A stretch of DNA of 62,000 nt. Origin: Gnetum montanum (taxonomy: Eukaryota; Streptophyta; Gnetopsida; Gnetales; Gnetaceae). The position numbers were made by a program, and so were the translations under genes. This document shows, piece after piece, positions 34,846-48,688 of the stretch (position 1 is its first letter; every line of letters starts with the position of its first letter). Under the pieces are notes generated by a model. That model saw only the letters and a list, made by a program, of their open reading frames with translations. It had not been told where the DNA came from and searched no databases. Location: contig MNCI01004262.1 of assembly GCA_015680685.1 (NCBI GenBank), positions 103,823 to 165,822 on the forward strand. The letters are read 5' to 3'.

Positions 34846-37800
34846 TCTCCCCCACAACAAAGTTGGAAGGAGGAGATCTAGAAAATGGAGCATGCCTATT
34901 CTTGAATAGAGGGATCAGTGTTACTATTGGTTACTTGGGATTTCATAAATGATTTGAGTTGTTGGATGTTAACTAACATGTATTTTTGAGGGTTGGTTGG
35001 ATCATAAATTGTCATGGATCTAGAAGGAAAAGTTAATTAAATATTGTAAGATCCTTTTACTAATGTTTGAAATTTAATTTATTGTGGTACATGCATGGGA
35101 TTCTAATAAAGAATCTTCTCTCTAAGTTGGAATATAACTTTTCTTATCTGTGTGTCATGACATTTTTTGTTGTGTACCTTGCACAATTCATTCATCATTA
35201 GAGCTACTCATCAATTTTCATCTAGTATGTTAAGTGTCATAAGGCATTATTTATATGCTAGGTTAATGTCTAGGATAAGTTCATAGGTAGTTGTGAGTAT
35301 GAAATTTGGCTTGGATTGAAATTTTTGGTAACTTTTTATACAGTAACTCATAAGAAGAATAGCCTATAGAAAGTTTCCATGTTGAGTGATATGTCCAAAG
35401 GGCATAATTAGGTTTGGTACTCTAGTTCTTCCTATATTTATTGACAATTCATGTTAAAATTCATGTGATCTTCCTATTGGTGACCTCATCTAAATCATTG
35501 GCCTGGAGGTGATATGGGATGGTAATTTTATGTTACACCCCAAGCATGACATTAACTTACAAAAGGTAAACCTTATGAAATATGGCCCACTATTCAAAAT
35601 TAGTGCTCTAGGCATACCAAACCTATTTACAATTTGTTGTTGAACAAATAGGGCTACAGTGGTAGATGTACAATTAGATATGACTGTACCTTCAGCCCAC
35701 TTGGTATAGTAGTTAACAACAACTATGATGTAGGTCTTTCTATTGGACATGGAAGTGATGAATCTCATGAAGGTGATACTCCAAAGGTTATAAGATTCCA
35801 GTGGTTAAATCCATTATTGAGACCCTTCCATTTTGATGATAATTCCTCCATCTCATTGACATCTCTTACATAAAGAGGATAAATGGTGAGCATCCTTGAA
35901 GATGATTGGTCAAAAGTAATCTTGCCATGAGGATCTTTTCAATTGTCCTTCTACTTGTGTAATGGTTCCCATAAGGACATTTGTAAGCATCTTGAAGGAC
36001 TCATAACCAATTTGCATTAGGTACACATCATCACCCCAAGTCATTAGCACAAACCTTGTAGAGGTTTTCTTTAATTTCCATATAGTGTTTGACCTAGTGA
36101 AGAAATTGTTATTTCTTCTTATTATCCCATTATGTGGTAGTCTTTTGTATGAGTAGATATGAGAGGAACTTATCATACTAATTAGTGAATTTTGGTGATT
36201 GAACTTCAATGGCCTTAGCAAAGAGGAGTTCATCTAAAAATTGATTAAATAAACCTTCTTCATCCTTATTGCCATCCCATATTAACTAAGGTAGATGATC
36301 AAAAACTATGTTCTTGGTTCCTTTCCTATCCATCATGTCAAGATTAAATTTCTACAAAATCACCAACCACCATATGACATGGGGGCTAACTATTTTCTTA
36401 TTCATTCAAAAGTGGATTTCATTATGATTGGTGTATACAAAAATTGAATATCTAGGCATATAATGCCTTAATTTTTCTTAGGCATACACACAATCATGAG
36501 TTCTTTTCTAGTAGTAATGTAGTTAAGTTGTGAACCTAGATTGCTCTTGCTTACATAATGGATGTAATATAAGAACCATTTCCAAAGCATAGTTAGATGC
36601 ATATGTTATTATATGAAAAGTTTTGGATCAATCTGGAATGCATAGAATTGGAGTATCTACGACCTTTTACTTTAATTGTTGGAATGCTTGTTTGCATTTC
36701 TTGGTCCATTCAAAGATTGCATCTTTCATTGTGCGTTCTTCTAGTGATTAGGAAATCCTAATGAAATTATAAATGAAGCACTTGTAGTAACAAGTATAGC
36801 TAAGAAATGACTTCACATGTTTTACTATTTAAGGTTGTCTAGTTATTCCTTAGATGAATCTTACCTTATTAGGATCCATATCTATTCTTTTTCCTAAGAT
36901 CCTATGTCCCAATATAATGTTATCTTGGACCATTAAATGGTACTTTTGCTAATTGAGTTGTAAGTTTGTCTTCATATATTATTTTAACACCTAATCAATA
37001 TGGCCCAATGCTTGCTCAAAATTAGCACTAGAGGTGGAGAAGTTATCCATAAAGACTTCCATACCACTACCAATCTACTATTGAAAGATTCATAACGATA
37101 GATGTTAGAAAGTTGGAGGACCATTACAAAGATTGAAGGACATTTTTTTATATGTAAAAGTCACCCAAAGATTTGTGAATTTTTTTTTGGATTGATGTTT
37201 TGGTGCTACTTGAATTTGGTTATAGCCACTATATCCATCAAGAGATTTGTAGTAATAGTGTTCCACAATTGTATCTAACAATTGGTCCATAAATGACAAT
37301 GGAAAATAATCTTTATGTTGCTGTATTTAATAGATTGAAATCTATACAAATCCTCCACTTTACTTGTTTCTTTGATACAATAATGAGTGGACTTACCCAC
37401 TCACTATCTACCATAGGATGAATGAAGCCTACTTTTAAAAGTTTTTAAACTTCATATTTGACAAATTATTTCAGCTTGGGATTGAACCTTCTCTATGGTT
37501 GTCTCTTTGGTTTGATGATGGAGTCGATATAGATATGATTCTAGCATATTCGTGGATCTATTCTAGTGAATTCATTATATGAATAAGAAGAAGTTGTTAG
37601 CCATTCATTCATAACTTTTAGCATCTTTTGTTTATGTTCTTTAGTGAGAATAGCATTGATGATTACTGACTGATCATTATTAAGAAAGACATACTTTGGA
37701 GTTACTAGTAAATACTTTAATTCAAGGGGTTTCTATTTAAAATCTTCAAATACTTATAACCCTTCCCAATCTAGTTTATCTTCTTTATGAAAGAGTTAAT

Positions 37801-38560
37801 TTTGAATCTACTCCATTTCATCCATGTTATTAACATAAGCAATTGTGAGGAGCTCTATTACTTCTATGTATATTATTCAATTAGAGTTAGCATTTGTTAT
37901 TAGCTAGGAGGTTCTTGCTTATTTTGTGGCTATTTCATATAGAATTCTTTAAATTTTAGATATTTTGGCATACTTATTGTATACTGTCATAGATGTGCTT
38001 TTCATGGGACATATTTTTTGCATGTAATGCTGCCCGATGTCACTATATGCGATGCATGGAACTTGTTTCTTCTCTATTTTTCTAAAGTCATTTTCATTGA
38101 AACTTTCCAAGGAAAGATCTCTAATCCCCATCTTAGCATCAATTTTTCTAAGACAAGTCTTTCCCATGATAATAGGAAAGTTCCCCATACATTTATCTAT
38201 GTGAATTATCATAAATCTACTAGATAGGATCATCAATAAATGGTGATCATAATATCCTCCACCAATCCCAAGGAAATAGTTATGGATCAATCAAGAAGCT
38301 CTAATATGATATTGCATCTCTTGAGTGAAGGCATGTTCTACATTTTGTACATTTCTTGAGAGATTAAGTTTATCCTTGAGCCTAAGTCAAGTAGAGCTTT
38401 GCATGGATCATTTCTTGTAATCTATAAGTAAATTAGGGAACTCCTAAGATTAGATCTTTTCTTGGAAATATGTCCTTCCTGAATCCAATCTATAACTACA
38501 TGAGTCAACATGATAGCATGAACATTTTGGGGTCTTTGATTTGAAGGTGGCTTGTTGGTA
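34846..38560 (-). pseudogene. Decayed pol of element B/D (protease, reverse transcriptase, RNase H, integrase)
   Basis: On the minus strand the order is protease (CKALLDLGSRINLISQEM, about 38400-38345, a DTGS-type site), reverse transcriptase with YYYKSLDGYSGYNQIQVAP (about 37265-37205) and SFNLCNGPPTF, and a FMDNF catalytic box (about 37060-37040, normally YxDD). RNase H occupies about 36700-36250. Integrase has the HHCC zone (about 36060-35930, damaged) and core NYYTKWAEG and IVNRFGMPRALILNSGP (35730-35585), where the second Asp reads Asn. Stops and frameshifts are many. Domain order identifies Ty3/gypsy. Confidence 0.75.
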
Positions 38561-40274
38561 ACTTCAGAAGTAGTAAGAAAATAATTGATAGTCACAAATA
38601 TCTACAAGGGCTTCGATGTACTGTTGAGTCTAAGAAAAGACCTTTTTAGAGACTCATGCTTGGAACCACTTGGACCATTATCTAACAATATGTTTATAAC
38701 CCTTGTTGCATTACATTATTCAGGATGTGGTGGAATCTCCCCATGCATGGGTTGTGAAGGTAGCAAAGAAGTACTATTAGAAGGTGTAGAGTGAGATGGT
38801 AGATAATGAGAAGGATAGATGGAAGACGATTTAGCTCATGGAGTAGGTATTCTATGAAATTCGAAGGAGTAATAGAAATGGAAGAAGGAAGTGTGGCTTA
38901 TAGAGCCATGAGAAGATATAGATTATTGGACATAATAATCATATGGATTTAGTTGATGGTAAGGAAATTGCTACCTTGATGGTGACATACCCCATTACTA
39001 TGGGTTTTTCCATTGTTGATAATATTCCTAAGGTTGAGGTGATGCTTCACTTGAATAATCTTATGGTGTGTAATATTACTATCAATAATTTTTTTTGGAT
39101 AAGACAATCTCTTGGATGGTTACCTTTTTGCTAAATTTGGATTTAAAGCATACACCCTAGATTCTTGTAAATGTGATACTATAGGATAACATCTTTTGAA
39201 ATGTTCATATTGGCATATGTCACATCCTTCTTCATTTTTTTTAGAATTTGTAACCTTGTCCATTACTATAGTCTTACCTTTCTACTAATAATAGTCCATA
39301 CCTATATCCTTCTTCATCTATCCCTATCTTGATTTCTTTGCTCTATTTTACCTTTCGTAATCTTTAAAGTAGTTTGGAACTTCTCATCCAAGAAGTATTA
39401 CATTTTATCTATCTTAGCTAATATTTCTATGATATATTTTTGAATCAAAAATCTTTCTCTTTTTACCACTTTATCTAGTGGTACTTTATTTTTAGAATCA
39501 TAGAAACATATCTTCCTTTTACAAGTGGAAGGGTCTCTATTATATTCCTCCATACTTTTTTATTTTTTCAATTCTTCTTCTTCTTTGGATGCTTGTTCAA
39601 TAAGCCTTTAGATCCCATGTACTCTCATTTCAAAAATTATATCTTAGGTAGAAATCCCAAGAGTTTTTTTAGTGTTTTTTTAGAGTCCATCTATTATGTG
39701 GTGAAGCTATTTCCTTTGAGAAAAATCATGGCCTGGGTAGCAATGAAAAAGAGAGTAATGCATATCAAGGGCTCCATCATGAGATTCATGATTATCTTGT
39801 TTCCACCCTTGAATTTATTTTCTCAAATTAATAGTCTTGGAGTATGTTTGATACTTATCATTAAATAGCTCTAGCATTGTACTCCATTTGTGAATAAGAA
39901 CTAGTATCAACTTTTAGCTTCTTTGATGAGTGTTATCAAGAATAGTTTGAGTTTCTACCACTCATTCTCAATATTTTACAAGGTATAGATATCATGGAAG
40001 GCTTGTAAATGATGCAATGAATCAACATTATGTCTTCCTTCAAATTTAGGAATATTATTCATGTTAAGTCATTTAATTCTATTACCCCTTTGATGATTGG
40101 TAGGGATTTGAACTACTTCTAAAATATTAATTATGCTTCTTATAGCTAGTAGTGATTCATCATAGTCATTATATTCATGGTTATGTCTCCTATGATGTAA
40201 CCTACTATGCCTTTGTTCTTAATGATGCTTCTCTTCCTCTTGTAGTTCACTATGCTTTCTTTTCTCATCACTAT
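38561..40274 (-). pseudogene. Gag of element B/D, main part
   Basis: Read from 40274 downward: an acidic/His-rich segment (NSDEKRKHSELQEEEKHH), the capsid entry LNMNNIPKFEGRHN (about 40080-40040) and the capsid body to about 39500. Near 39210-39160 it reads CDICQYEHFKRCYPI, a Cys/His knuckle. The N-terminal part of this gag lies at 49579-50350, on the other side of element C. Homologous blocks occur in the same order in C. Confidence 0.65.
40270..40274. repeat. Target-site duplication of element C, left copy (ACTAT)
   Basis: ACTAT lies directly before the LTR edge (TAATGAG at 40275). The other copy is at 49579-49583, directly after CTCATCA. Confidence 0.75.
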
Positions 40275-41341
40275 TAATGAGTGGTGAGGTACCCCTACAT
40301 CCAACTATATGAATCAAAAAGAATTCACACATGATTTGGTTGAATTTTGTGGACTTTACAATTTCTGCTACACTAGTCTTTAAGGAAGTGAACCTTGTCC
40401 CAAGGTCATTCGTTATTTTCTTGATTACACTTGTGAAGCATAATGGTATGGTTAAGAGTAATTGAGGCATATCATTTTTATCATTTTATGTTTTATATTT
40501 TTGGGTGCTTGAAGAGAGAGAAAGAGATAGAGTAATTTAATAACTATCTAAATTAACTAACTAACTAGCCTCTAACTAATTCTAACATAACCATTTTGCT
40601 TCCAAAATCTACCGAACAAATTCCACTTTGGGCTCCTCCTGAAGAGGTCTTGTTGCTTGGTTTGCCACTAGTTCTTCTTGGGCTTGTTCTTGGTCCCTTT
40701 TCATTCTTGATCATTTTTTCCTTGGTTGGGATGATCTTGCTTCCTATAGATGCTTTTCCTTTGGTGCCATCTGTGGTCACAATACATCCATGGATTAGTA
40801 GATATAATGTAAAACTTTAAATTCTTGGATACCTTTCCCATTAGTTGGTTATACTTTGACTAAGGTTGGACCATGGTAGATTGACTCTTTTATTAATTAA
40901 TTAATGATTTATTTACTAATTATTTGTTGCAGCTATTACCAGAGCTTGTTGGAAGGGTTTAACTTCTTCTATCTTGATGTTTAATAGTTGGGTTCCTAAT
41001 TAAACCTTTGTGGGAGTTAGAGAAATGGTGAAACATTTTTGATCAAAAATGAAACATTTGTGGCCCCCATGACTGAGAGCTTACCTTTGGTAGCTACAAG
41101 ATCAAAGAATAGAGTGATTTGGACAAACAGTTGGAAGGTTATAGACTTGGGAAGGTTTTGGGCTTTGAAAAATGGCAAAAATTCTCCTTATGTTATAAAA
41201 GAAATTGCAAAAATGAAAAAGTGTTTGGTGGTATTTATAGTATTTTTCTCATGTGTCAATGGAGCCTAGTCGATGTGGCCTCATTGATGGGGTCGGTTGC
41301 ATCAACTAGGCTTAGTTGACGCAACTATTTACCATTGTTGA
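40275..41341 (-). mobile_element. 3' LTR of element C
   Basis: The last 315 bp (40275-40590, the U5 end) closely match the 5' LTR (48689-49010), including a 98-bp stretch (40423-40520) that appears identical. U3 start and TATA (TATTTATAG at 41232-41240) also correspond, with TCGATG/CATCAACTAGGC palindromes. The middle (about 40595-41230) does not align with the 5' LTR but does resemble the LTR remnant of B/D. Length is 1067 bp against 890 bp for the 5' LTR. Confidence 0.7.
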
Positions 41342-42865
41342 CTTTATTTGACTTTTCCAGAATTTTGAAAAATACCACAATTAGAGTTAAACGGAAGTCC
41401 AAAAAGCCACAATTGGAATGAACATAGTAGAAGATGGAATTGGAGTTAAGAAAATTAAGAAATTGGAGAAAATAATGTAGAGAATGAATATTATAAGATT
41501 ATACGGGAGCATAGAGTGGGATGCACAATGAGGCACATGAAAAGTATGATTGCAACAATGTCAAGGGTAAGGGGCTTAACATTCCAACCAAAAGATATGT
41601 AAGTAGGTCCTCCCCATAGTAGGCACATGCCTAATTTTCCCTTGCATAACTTCAACTAAGGAGCTCGTGGACTCCATAGGTGACTAATGGTAAGGAAGGT
41701 TTAGAACCCACCCAAAAGGATCTACTTAAGAATTCAAGTACATCAAACCAAATCAAGGAATCAAAAACATGGGACACCAACACTGAGGTGAATTATGACT
41801 AGTAGTGATAGATGATGGAGAAGGTGGAATGGATTCCCAAGTTGAGGTCATAAGAAGTCCCTTTGTGGATTGCATGTTTAAAATGACTAAAGAAGATCCA
41901 TCCTTAGTCTAGACCAAAACCAACCACTTCCAATCACTTTGCATTGCCACTCCAAGATTGATCCACCTCCTTGAGACACAAGGGTGTTCCCACAAAACAA
42001 TGACTATTCCAAAAAGAGGAGTAAAGAGAAATAGGAAGTGAGAGAGGGCCTTAGTTAGAGGGGATCTTCAGGCATGGGTAACATATCTTTCTAGTACCAT
42101 AACCAATGCTTCTAGCCTATTTATTTATCTAAGGGGTGTGCTTGGAATTCCCATCATGTTTTTTTCTTCTTCTTAATTTTTTATTTTTTTCAAATTTTTG
42201 GATGGGAACCACACCATGCAAAGACTTTATTTGAATTCTTGAAGTGGTTAAAATGGAATGGTAAGAAGTTCATGAAAAACATCCAAGCACTCAAGTAAGT
42301 AGAAGAGTACAAAGAGTATTGAGTCCCCTTGAAGTACACCCTATTCAAACCTTTGAATCTTTCCAAATTCTTGAAACCACCAAGGTCACCAATTGATTAA
42401 AATTTTACTTAATGGAAGGAACCTTAGACTTTCAAAACAAGGAAAATCATAGATTTAGTGGAATGGTTAGATGTCATGAACTCACTACTTGTAACCATGA
42501 AAAAGAAACCAAGATTGAGTCATCGGTATAAAAATTCAAAAATAGAAACTAGACATTAGCAAACAAACATTAAACATAATTTACCATTAATAAAAACCAT
42601 GGCAACCTATGTACTATTGGAAAAAAGGTATGTTTTATTAGCAAAGATTAAAAATCACACGTAAACACAGTAAAATAGATAAGAAAGTGTAAAATATTTA
42701 AGAAGGATTCACACGTACTAATGATGGTGTAAAAGAAATAAAGGTGTAAAAATAGGAAAATTTTTGAAAATAAAAAAGGTAAAAAATTAAATAATTTACA
42801 AGATAAAAAATGTGGAAAAAAAAATGTGGAAAAATTGATGAGCCATATGAATAATTAGCATGGAT
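41342..42865 (-). other. 3' untranslated spacer of element C
   Basis: It lies between the end of pol and the 3' LTR. It is AT-rich, has no frame and aligns in patches with the B/D spacer (33376-34845). It may be the remains of a region that once held another gene, but nothing coding is visible. Confidence 0.5.
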
Positions 42866-45800
42866 TGCCATCTCCCTCTTGACTGAGTTGGAAGGAGGAG
42901 ATCCAAAAAATTGAATGTGGTTGTTCATCTGTTGAGGTATTTGTTGCACTGGCTTGCTTGGGCTCATGGAAAAGCTTTACCTATTGGGTGTTATCTAATT
43001 GCATTTTATTAGGGTTCTTAGGTTTGTATATGGTCATGGCCCTAGAAGGAAAGGATTCAACAACTATGTAAGGTCCTTCCCACAATATTTGGAACTTTGT
43101 CTTTTGAGGTACATGTGTGGGGTTCTAGTAGAGAATCTCATCACCCAGTTGGAATTTCACTTTCCTTACCATTAGGTCATGTCATTGCTTGTTAAATGCC
43201 TTATGAACTTCATTCAAAGATAGGACCACCAGTTAGTTTGCATCTATCATGTTAAGGTTGATTAGTCTTTTTTTTATGCTAAACTCAAGTCAAGATTTAG
43301 GTCACAGGTTGTTGAGGATTTTCAAAGCTTGGATTGAATCAGGAACATTAGAAGTTTTCCATATAGTAGCTCATAGGGAGACTAGCTAATAGGGAGTTTC
43401 CATGTTGAGTGGTAGGCCCATAGGACATCGTTGAGTTTTGTGCTACAATCTCTCCTATATTTACTTATGGTCCTTATTAGGATCTTTGTGATCTCTTGGT
43501 TAGTTACCTCTATTCGACTGTTGGCTTGGGGATGAGAAGGTGTTGTTAATTTATGTTCAACCCCTAAGCATTACATTAGCTTTCTAAAAGTGGCACTTGT
43601 AAAATGAGTTCCATTGTCAGAAATCAGTGCAAGTGGCACCCAAAACCTATTTACAACATGCTATTGTATAAATTAGGTAGCAATTGATGATGTACAATTG
43701 ACGATAGTTGCTGCCTCTACCCATTTGGTGCAATAGTTGACTACTACTATGATATACAATTTTCCATTGAACATGGGTGTGATGGGACCCATGAAGTCAA
43801 TGCCCCATATGTTAAAGGACTTTAGTGCTTGAATCCACTATTGAGGATCCTCCATTCGTGCAGTCATCCCACCATCTCATTGGTAGCATTCACAAGATCA
43901 AACAAACTAGTCGGCATCCTTGAATATTGTAGGCCAATAATATCCTACCATTAGGATTTTTATGGTCGTTTTTCTTCCTACATAGTGGCCTCCACAAGGG
44001 CCTTCATGAGCATCCTGGAGAACACGTAATTGATTTGCATCAGGTACATACTAGTGAACTAGGCCATTAGTGCACACCTTGTAAAGATGTATGTTGATTT
44101 CCATTAAGTATTTGGCCTAATGAAGAAACTATCATTTCATTCTAATTTCAAGATCTTATGACATCTCTTGAGTGAAGATAATTGAGAATGACATCATACC
44201 ATATTGGTTCTGTAGGCATTTATTCATTGATTGTAGTAATAAAGAGGAGTTCATCTGGGAATTGTTCAGATATTGGACTCTCCTATTCTTTATTGTCCCA
44301 TCTTAATTAAGAGAGGTGGTCAATGACCACATTATTAGTCCTCTTTTGATCTACCATTGTGAGATCAAATTTCTACAAGATCACAAGCTATCATATGATA
44401 CAAGGGCTTATCATTGGCTTGTTCATCAACAAGTAGATGGCATTGCAGTTTGTGTGTACAAACACCTTGTAGCCAAGCACATAGTGCCTAAACTTCTAGA
44501 GAGCAAACACCACAACCATAAGTTCTTTTTCATTATGGTGTAATTTAGCTATGCACCCATAATGCTTTGGCTCATGTAGTGGATGTAATATAGATGTTTT
44601 TTTTATCATCCAGCTATTTAATCTCTGCTCCCAAAAAATAATTAGATGCATTTGTCATTATGTAAAATGATCTAGACTAGTCTTGTGCCCATAGAATTAG
44701 AGTTTCTACAAGTATTCCTTCAACTATTGGAATACATGTTCGCACTCCTTAGTCCAAATGATCGGAGCATTTCCTTCGGCAGCTTGACCAACAACTTTGT
44801 GATCTTAGAGAAATTATCTATGAAACACTGGTAGTAGCTAGTATGTCCAAAGAATGATCTAACATCTTTGACTATATCTAATTAGTGTGTAATTCCTTAA
44901 ATGATACTTATCTTTTTTGGATCTATCTCAATCCCTTCTTGTAAAATTCAGTGTCCCAACACAATGCCTTCTTGGACCATGAGATGACTCTTTTGCCAGT
45001 TTAGCTATATATTTGTTTGAACAAATCTCTTCAATACTTGCTCAAGGTGGTCCAAGGATTACTCAAATGTAGCTTCATAGGTGGAGAAGTCATCTATGAA
45101 GACCTTCACACCACTACCAATCTGCTATTGGACAATACTAAGGACCAGGCATTGAAATCTTGTAGGAGAATTCTACAGACCAAATGACATCTTACAATAT
45201 GCAAAAGTTCCCTATGAACTGATGAATGTTATCATGGCCTGATCTTCTAGTGCAATTTGGATTTGGTTATAGCCACTATAAACATCGAAGAAGATATAAT
45301 AGCAATGCCCAGATATGGCATCCAATACTTGATCCACAAATGGCAATGGAAAGTGATCTTTAAATATTGCCATGTTCAACAGCGTGAAGTTGATGTAGAC
45401 CCATCAGTTGTCACCTTTCTTTGGCATAATTACAAGTGGGCTAACCGACTCACTCTACATGATGGAATAGATGAACCTTATCTTGAGGATTTTTTCTATT
45501 TCTTTCTTGATGATCTACTTTAATTATGGATTTAGCCACCTTTGTAGTTGCCTTCTTGGCTTCATGGCTATGTTAGTGTAAATGTAATGTTGGCATATCC
45601 TTAGATTGATTACTATTAGCTTAGGATATGACCAAGCAAAGGCTATTGGCCATTTGTTAACTACCTTTAACAACTTTTCTTTTTGTTCAAAGGCATGTTT
45701 GACATTGATTATGACCAGTTTACCATTATGTAAAAATGCATATTCCATGTTGGCCAATAGCATTTTTAGCTCTAGGGGATCTTGCTTGAAGTTATCAGAG

Positions 45801-46195
45801 ATTTCTAGCTCTCCCCAACAGGTATCATTTTCATCATTAAAGAGTTGATGATGAACTTACTCAAGTTCATCCATGATTTTAACATAAGCACATGTTAGGC
45901 TCTCAATTGGTTCCATGCATAATGTGCTATTATCTGAGTCAACTATTAGCCATTGGGTGCCTTCTTGTCTTATGGTTGTTGCATACAGACATATTTGAAT
46001 ATATGTTTCTTATGCACACTGATTGCATGCTTTGATGTATGTACTTTTGATGGACTAAATCTTTTGTATGCAATTGCACTTATTATTGCTATATGTAATG
46101 CATGGAATATGCTTCTTTCTAACTTTCCAAATTCATTTTCCTTCGAGATCTCTAAGGATGAGGATGTTGGAGATGTAGGGCGATCAGCCATATTA
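42866..46195 (-). pseudogene. Decayed pol of element C
   Basis: Minus-strand order: a residual protease C-terminus (SLEISKENEFGKLERSIF, about 46150-46100), and reverse transcriptase with GTFAYCKMSFGL (about 45215) and GVKVFIDDFSTYE (about 45110-45080, the YxDD box). RNase H covers about 44760-44200. Integrase has a clear zinc zone HEGPCGGHYVGRKTT (about 44010-43970) with CECYQ, and core blocks WGIDFMGPITP (about 43810-43785), ISDNGTHF (about 43625-43605) and SHPQANSRIEVTN (about 43545-43510). Thus D, D and E of the catalytic triad are present. The product ends in a basic C-terminal region. The DTGS part of protease is absent (see findings). Confidence 0.8.
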
Positions 46196-48600
46196 GGTTG
46201 TGAGCATTGGACAGGACTATTGGATCAGAAGATGGATCTTTTTCTAGATTGATTGTCCAAACCACTCAGCTAGAAAGATGATTATGAATGTACAACCCTC
46301 GTAGCATTTCATTGCTCTGGCTATCGAGGAATCTCACCTTGCATGGATTGAGTAGGAGGTAACTAGGTTGAGGGTGGAGGGATGTGATGGGTGGTATGGA
46401 TATGGGTTCTCCCCTTGATTAGATGGTAAAAGTGTTTGATAGTACTTTGGAGGGTAATATTAATGTTGAAATGAAGCATGGCTTGTAGAACTTCTTGGAG
46501 AGATGGGTTGCTAAACATAGTACCTATATGGATTTGGTTGCTTCTAAGGATACTATTGCCTTGGTGGTAGCATTTCCCACAATTGTGATTGGTGCCATTA
46601 TTGGTATTGTTCATATAGTTTTGGTGGAGCTCCACTTGGGTAGTAAGCTTCTTATTGTTAGTGGAACTACCTTGGATTGCCTTAAGGATAAGGCAATTGT
46701 CTAGGTGCTTGCCTACATGCTAATTGAGGATTCAATGCATACACCTCAGACTCTTGTAAGTGTAACATCACTAGGAAACACCTCTTTGGATGTTTGTATT
46801 TATAGATGTTACAACCAGCATCATATTTAGAGTATGGCTCCACAACATCCTTAATAGTAGCAGCTTTGCCCTTACCTCTCTTGTAGGCACATTCAACTTC
46901 TTCTCATCTCCTACATTCACGATCGCTATTCTATTCTTTAGAAACTTTAACAATCTTCATAGGAGTTTGAAACTTTTCATCCAGAGAGTCCCATAATTTA
47001 TAAACCTAAATATATTTTTGGATGGGTAAGGTTTTCTTGTTCATCACTTCATCAAGTGGTGACTCCTCCTCATTACAAAATTGGACCTCCTGTTTCTTGA
47101 TGAAAGGATGTCTATTATACTCTTTTGTACTTTTTATTTTTCATAGCTCAGATTCTTCTTTTGCTACCTATTCAATCAACATTTGGATCTAATGAGCTCT
47201 TAATTCAAATAGTCTTCCTTAGGCATAAACCCCAAGAGTTCTTATGGTTTCAGCTCTGAGCCCATCTATAATGTTACAAAGTTGCTCACTCTGAGAATAT
47301 CAATGGTTAGGGCATTGGTGTAAGAGAGAATAATATCTACCCATGGTGGCATCTAAGGGTTCATGTGTTTCTTATTTCTAGCCTTGGATTTGCCTTCTTA
47401 GATTGGACACTCTAGAGTATGTTAGATATTTGTCATTAAATAGTTCTAACATGGTACTCGATCAGTGAACGGATTCTATTTCCAAGGACTGGTACTAGCT
47501 TTCAACTTCTTTGATGAGTGTTCTAAGGAATAGCTTGAGGTTTTGCTAATCATTTTCAATGTTCTGTAAGGAACAGACATCGTGGAAAGCTTGTAGATGA
47601 TTCTGTGGATTAGAATTATATCCCCCCTCAAATCATGGAATATTATTCATGTCTAAGTGCTTAATCTAACTATCTTTCATATGCTTGGTTGGAATTATAG
47701 ATACCTCTACAATGTTAAGCATACTTCTAGTCACCAATAGAGGTTCATTATCATGATTGTGTTGATGACATCAATGATGATTTTTGTCATCTTTGAGTTC
47801 TTGATGGCCTTGACAGTCTTTGTTGTCTCATTGATTACCTTCATCATGATTATTTCAATGATGGATTCTATGAGAATCGGTAGATGAAGAGGAATGTTTG
47901 GAATTTGATGAAAAGGATGGAGAGGAAGGAGGACCTCCATCACCATTGAGGTGTTTGCCACTAGTTTTTTGCTCATTATGACCTCCATCCTTAGATCCCT
48001 TACTATTGTGACATTTACTTGTGCCCCTACCTTGATTGTTGCTTTTTCCTGAACCTAGTTTATAAATAGTGGATCATAGGTTCAAGGCCATGCCCACATT
48101 ACCAATAATAGGGGATGGAAAATCTTCATGTTGAAACCTTCAAATGGAGAATCCTCATTGTCATCTTCATCTAGTAGAAACAAGGAATTATTGAAATGTT
48201 TTCCCTTTGTAGCTTCATGATGCTTATGTTGATGTTGATCTTGCTTGCATTGTGTTTTAGTGGGATGGTAGTCATGAGTGTTATAACCATTCATAACATA
48301 TTCCTCATGAAGATCTAGAATGCCCAACTTAAGTGTTTGAAATAGCATCCCAGGTATAGATTGATCGAGGGGCAAGATGATGTTGCCCTCCATATCGCGT
48401 CATCGCAACTGTTCATCTGGATCTAGGATGAAGGTGAAGTCTAGTACATACTCATCTAGATGAGTATATACCACTTTGCAGTCTTGTGGGACCAATGGTT
48501 TGACATCTTCACACCTGTGAGAAGAAGAAAAAAGTTTGCAAAAAAAACAAATAAATTATTAGTGTTCTTAGTAGTTATAGATTGTGTGAGAGTGATGTTG
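46196..48600 (-). pseudogene. Decayed gag of element C
   Basis: The N-terminal block reads CKVVYTHLDEYVLDFTFILD (about 48485-48430), which matches KVVYAHLDSYYLDFTFII in the B/D gag remnant (about 50245-50190). A His/Lys/Gln-rich region (about 48270-48190) and a Ser/Pro-rich region (about 47960-47870) follow. Capsid entry LDMNNIPRFEGG is at about 47655-47620, and the capsid body runs to about 47030. A knuckle-like CNIYKYKHPKRCF lies at about 46815-46775. The tail has short Asn/His-rich stretches. Stops are scattered. Confidence 0.7.
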
Positions 48601-48688
48601 ACCTTGAGTTTGTCCAATGATATAAATAATATTCACTAATCCTAGATAGCACACATTTAACAAACAAAGTCCATAGAAAAAATGTTGA

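Noticed and set aside
33385-42250. Env-like gene between pol and 3' LTR of B/D and C
   Set aside because: Both spacers align with one another in patches but show no frame, signal peptide or membrane segment.
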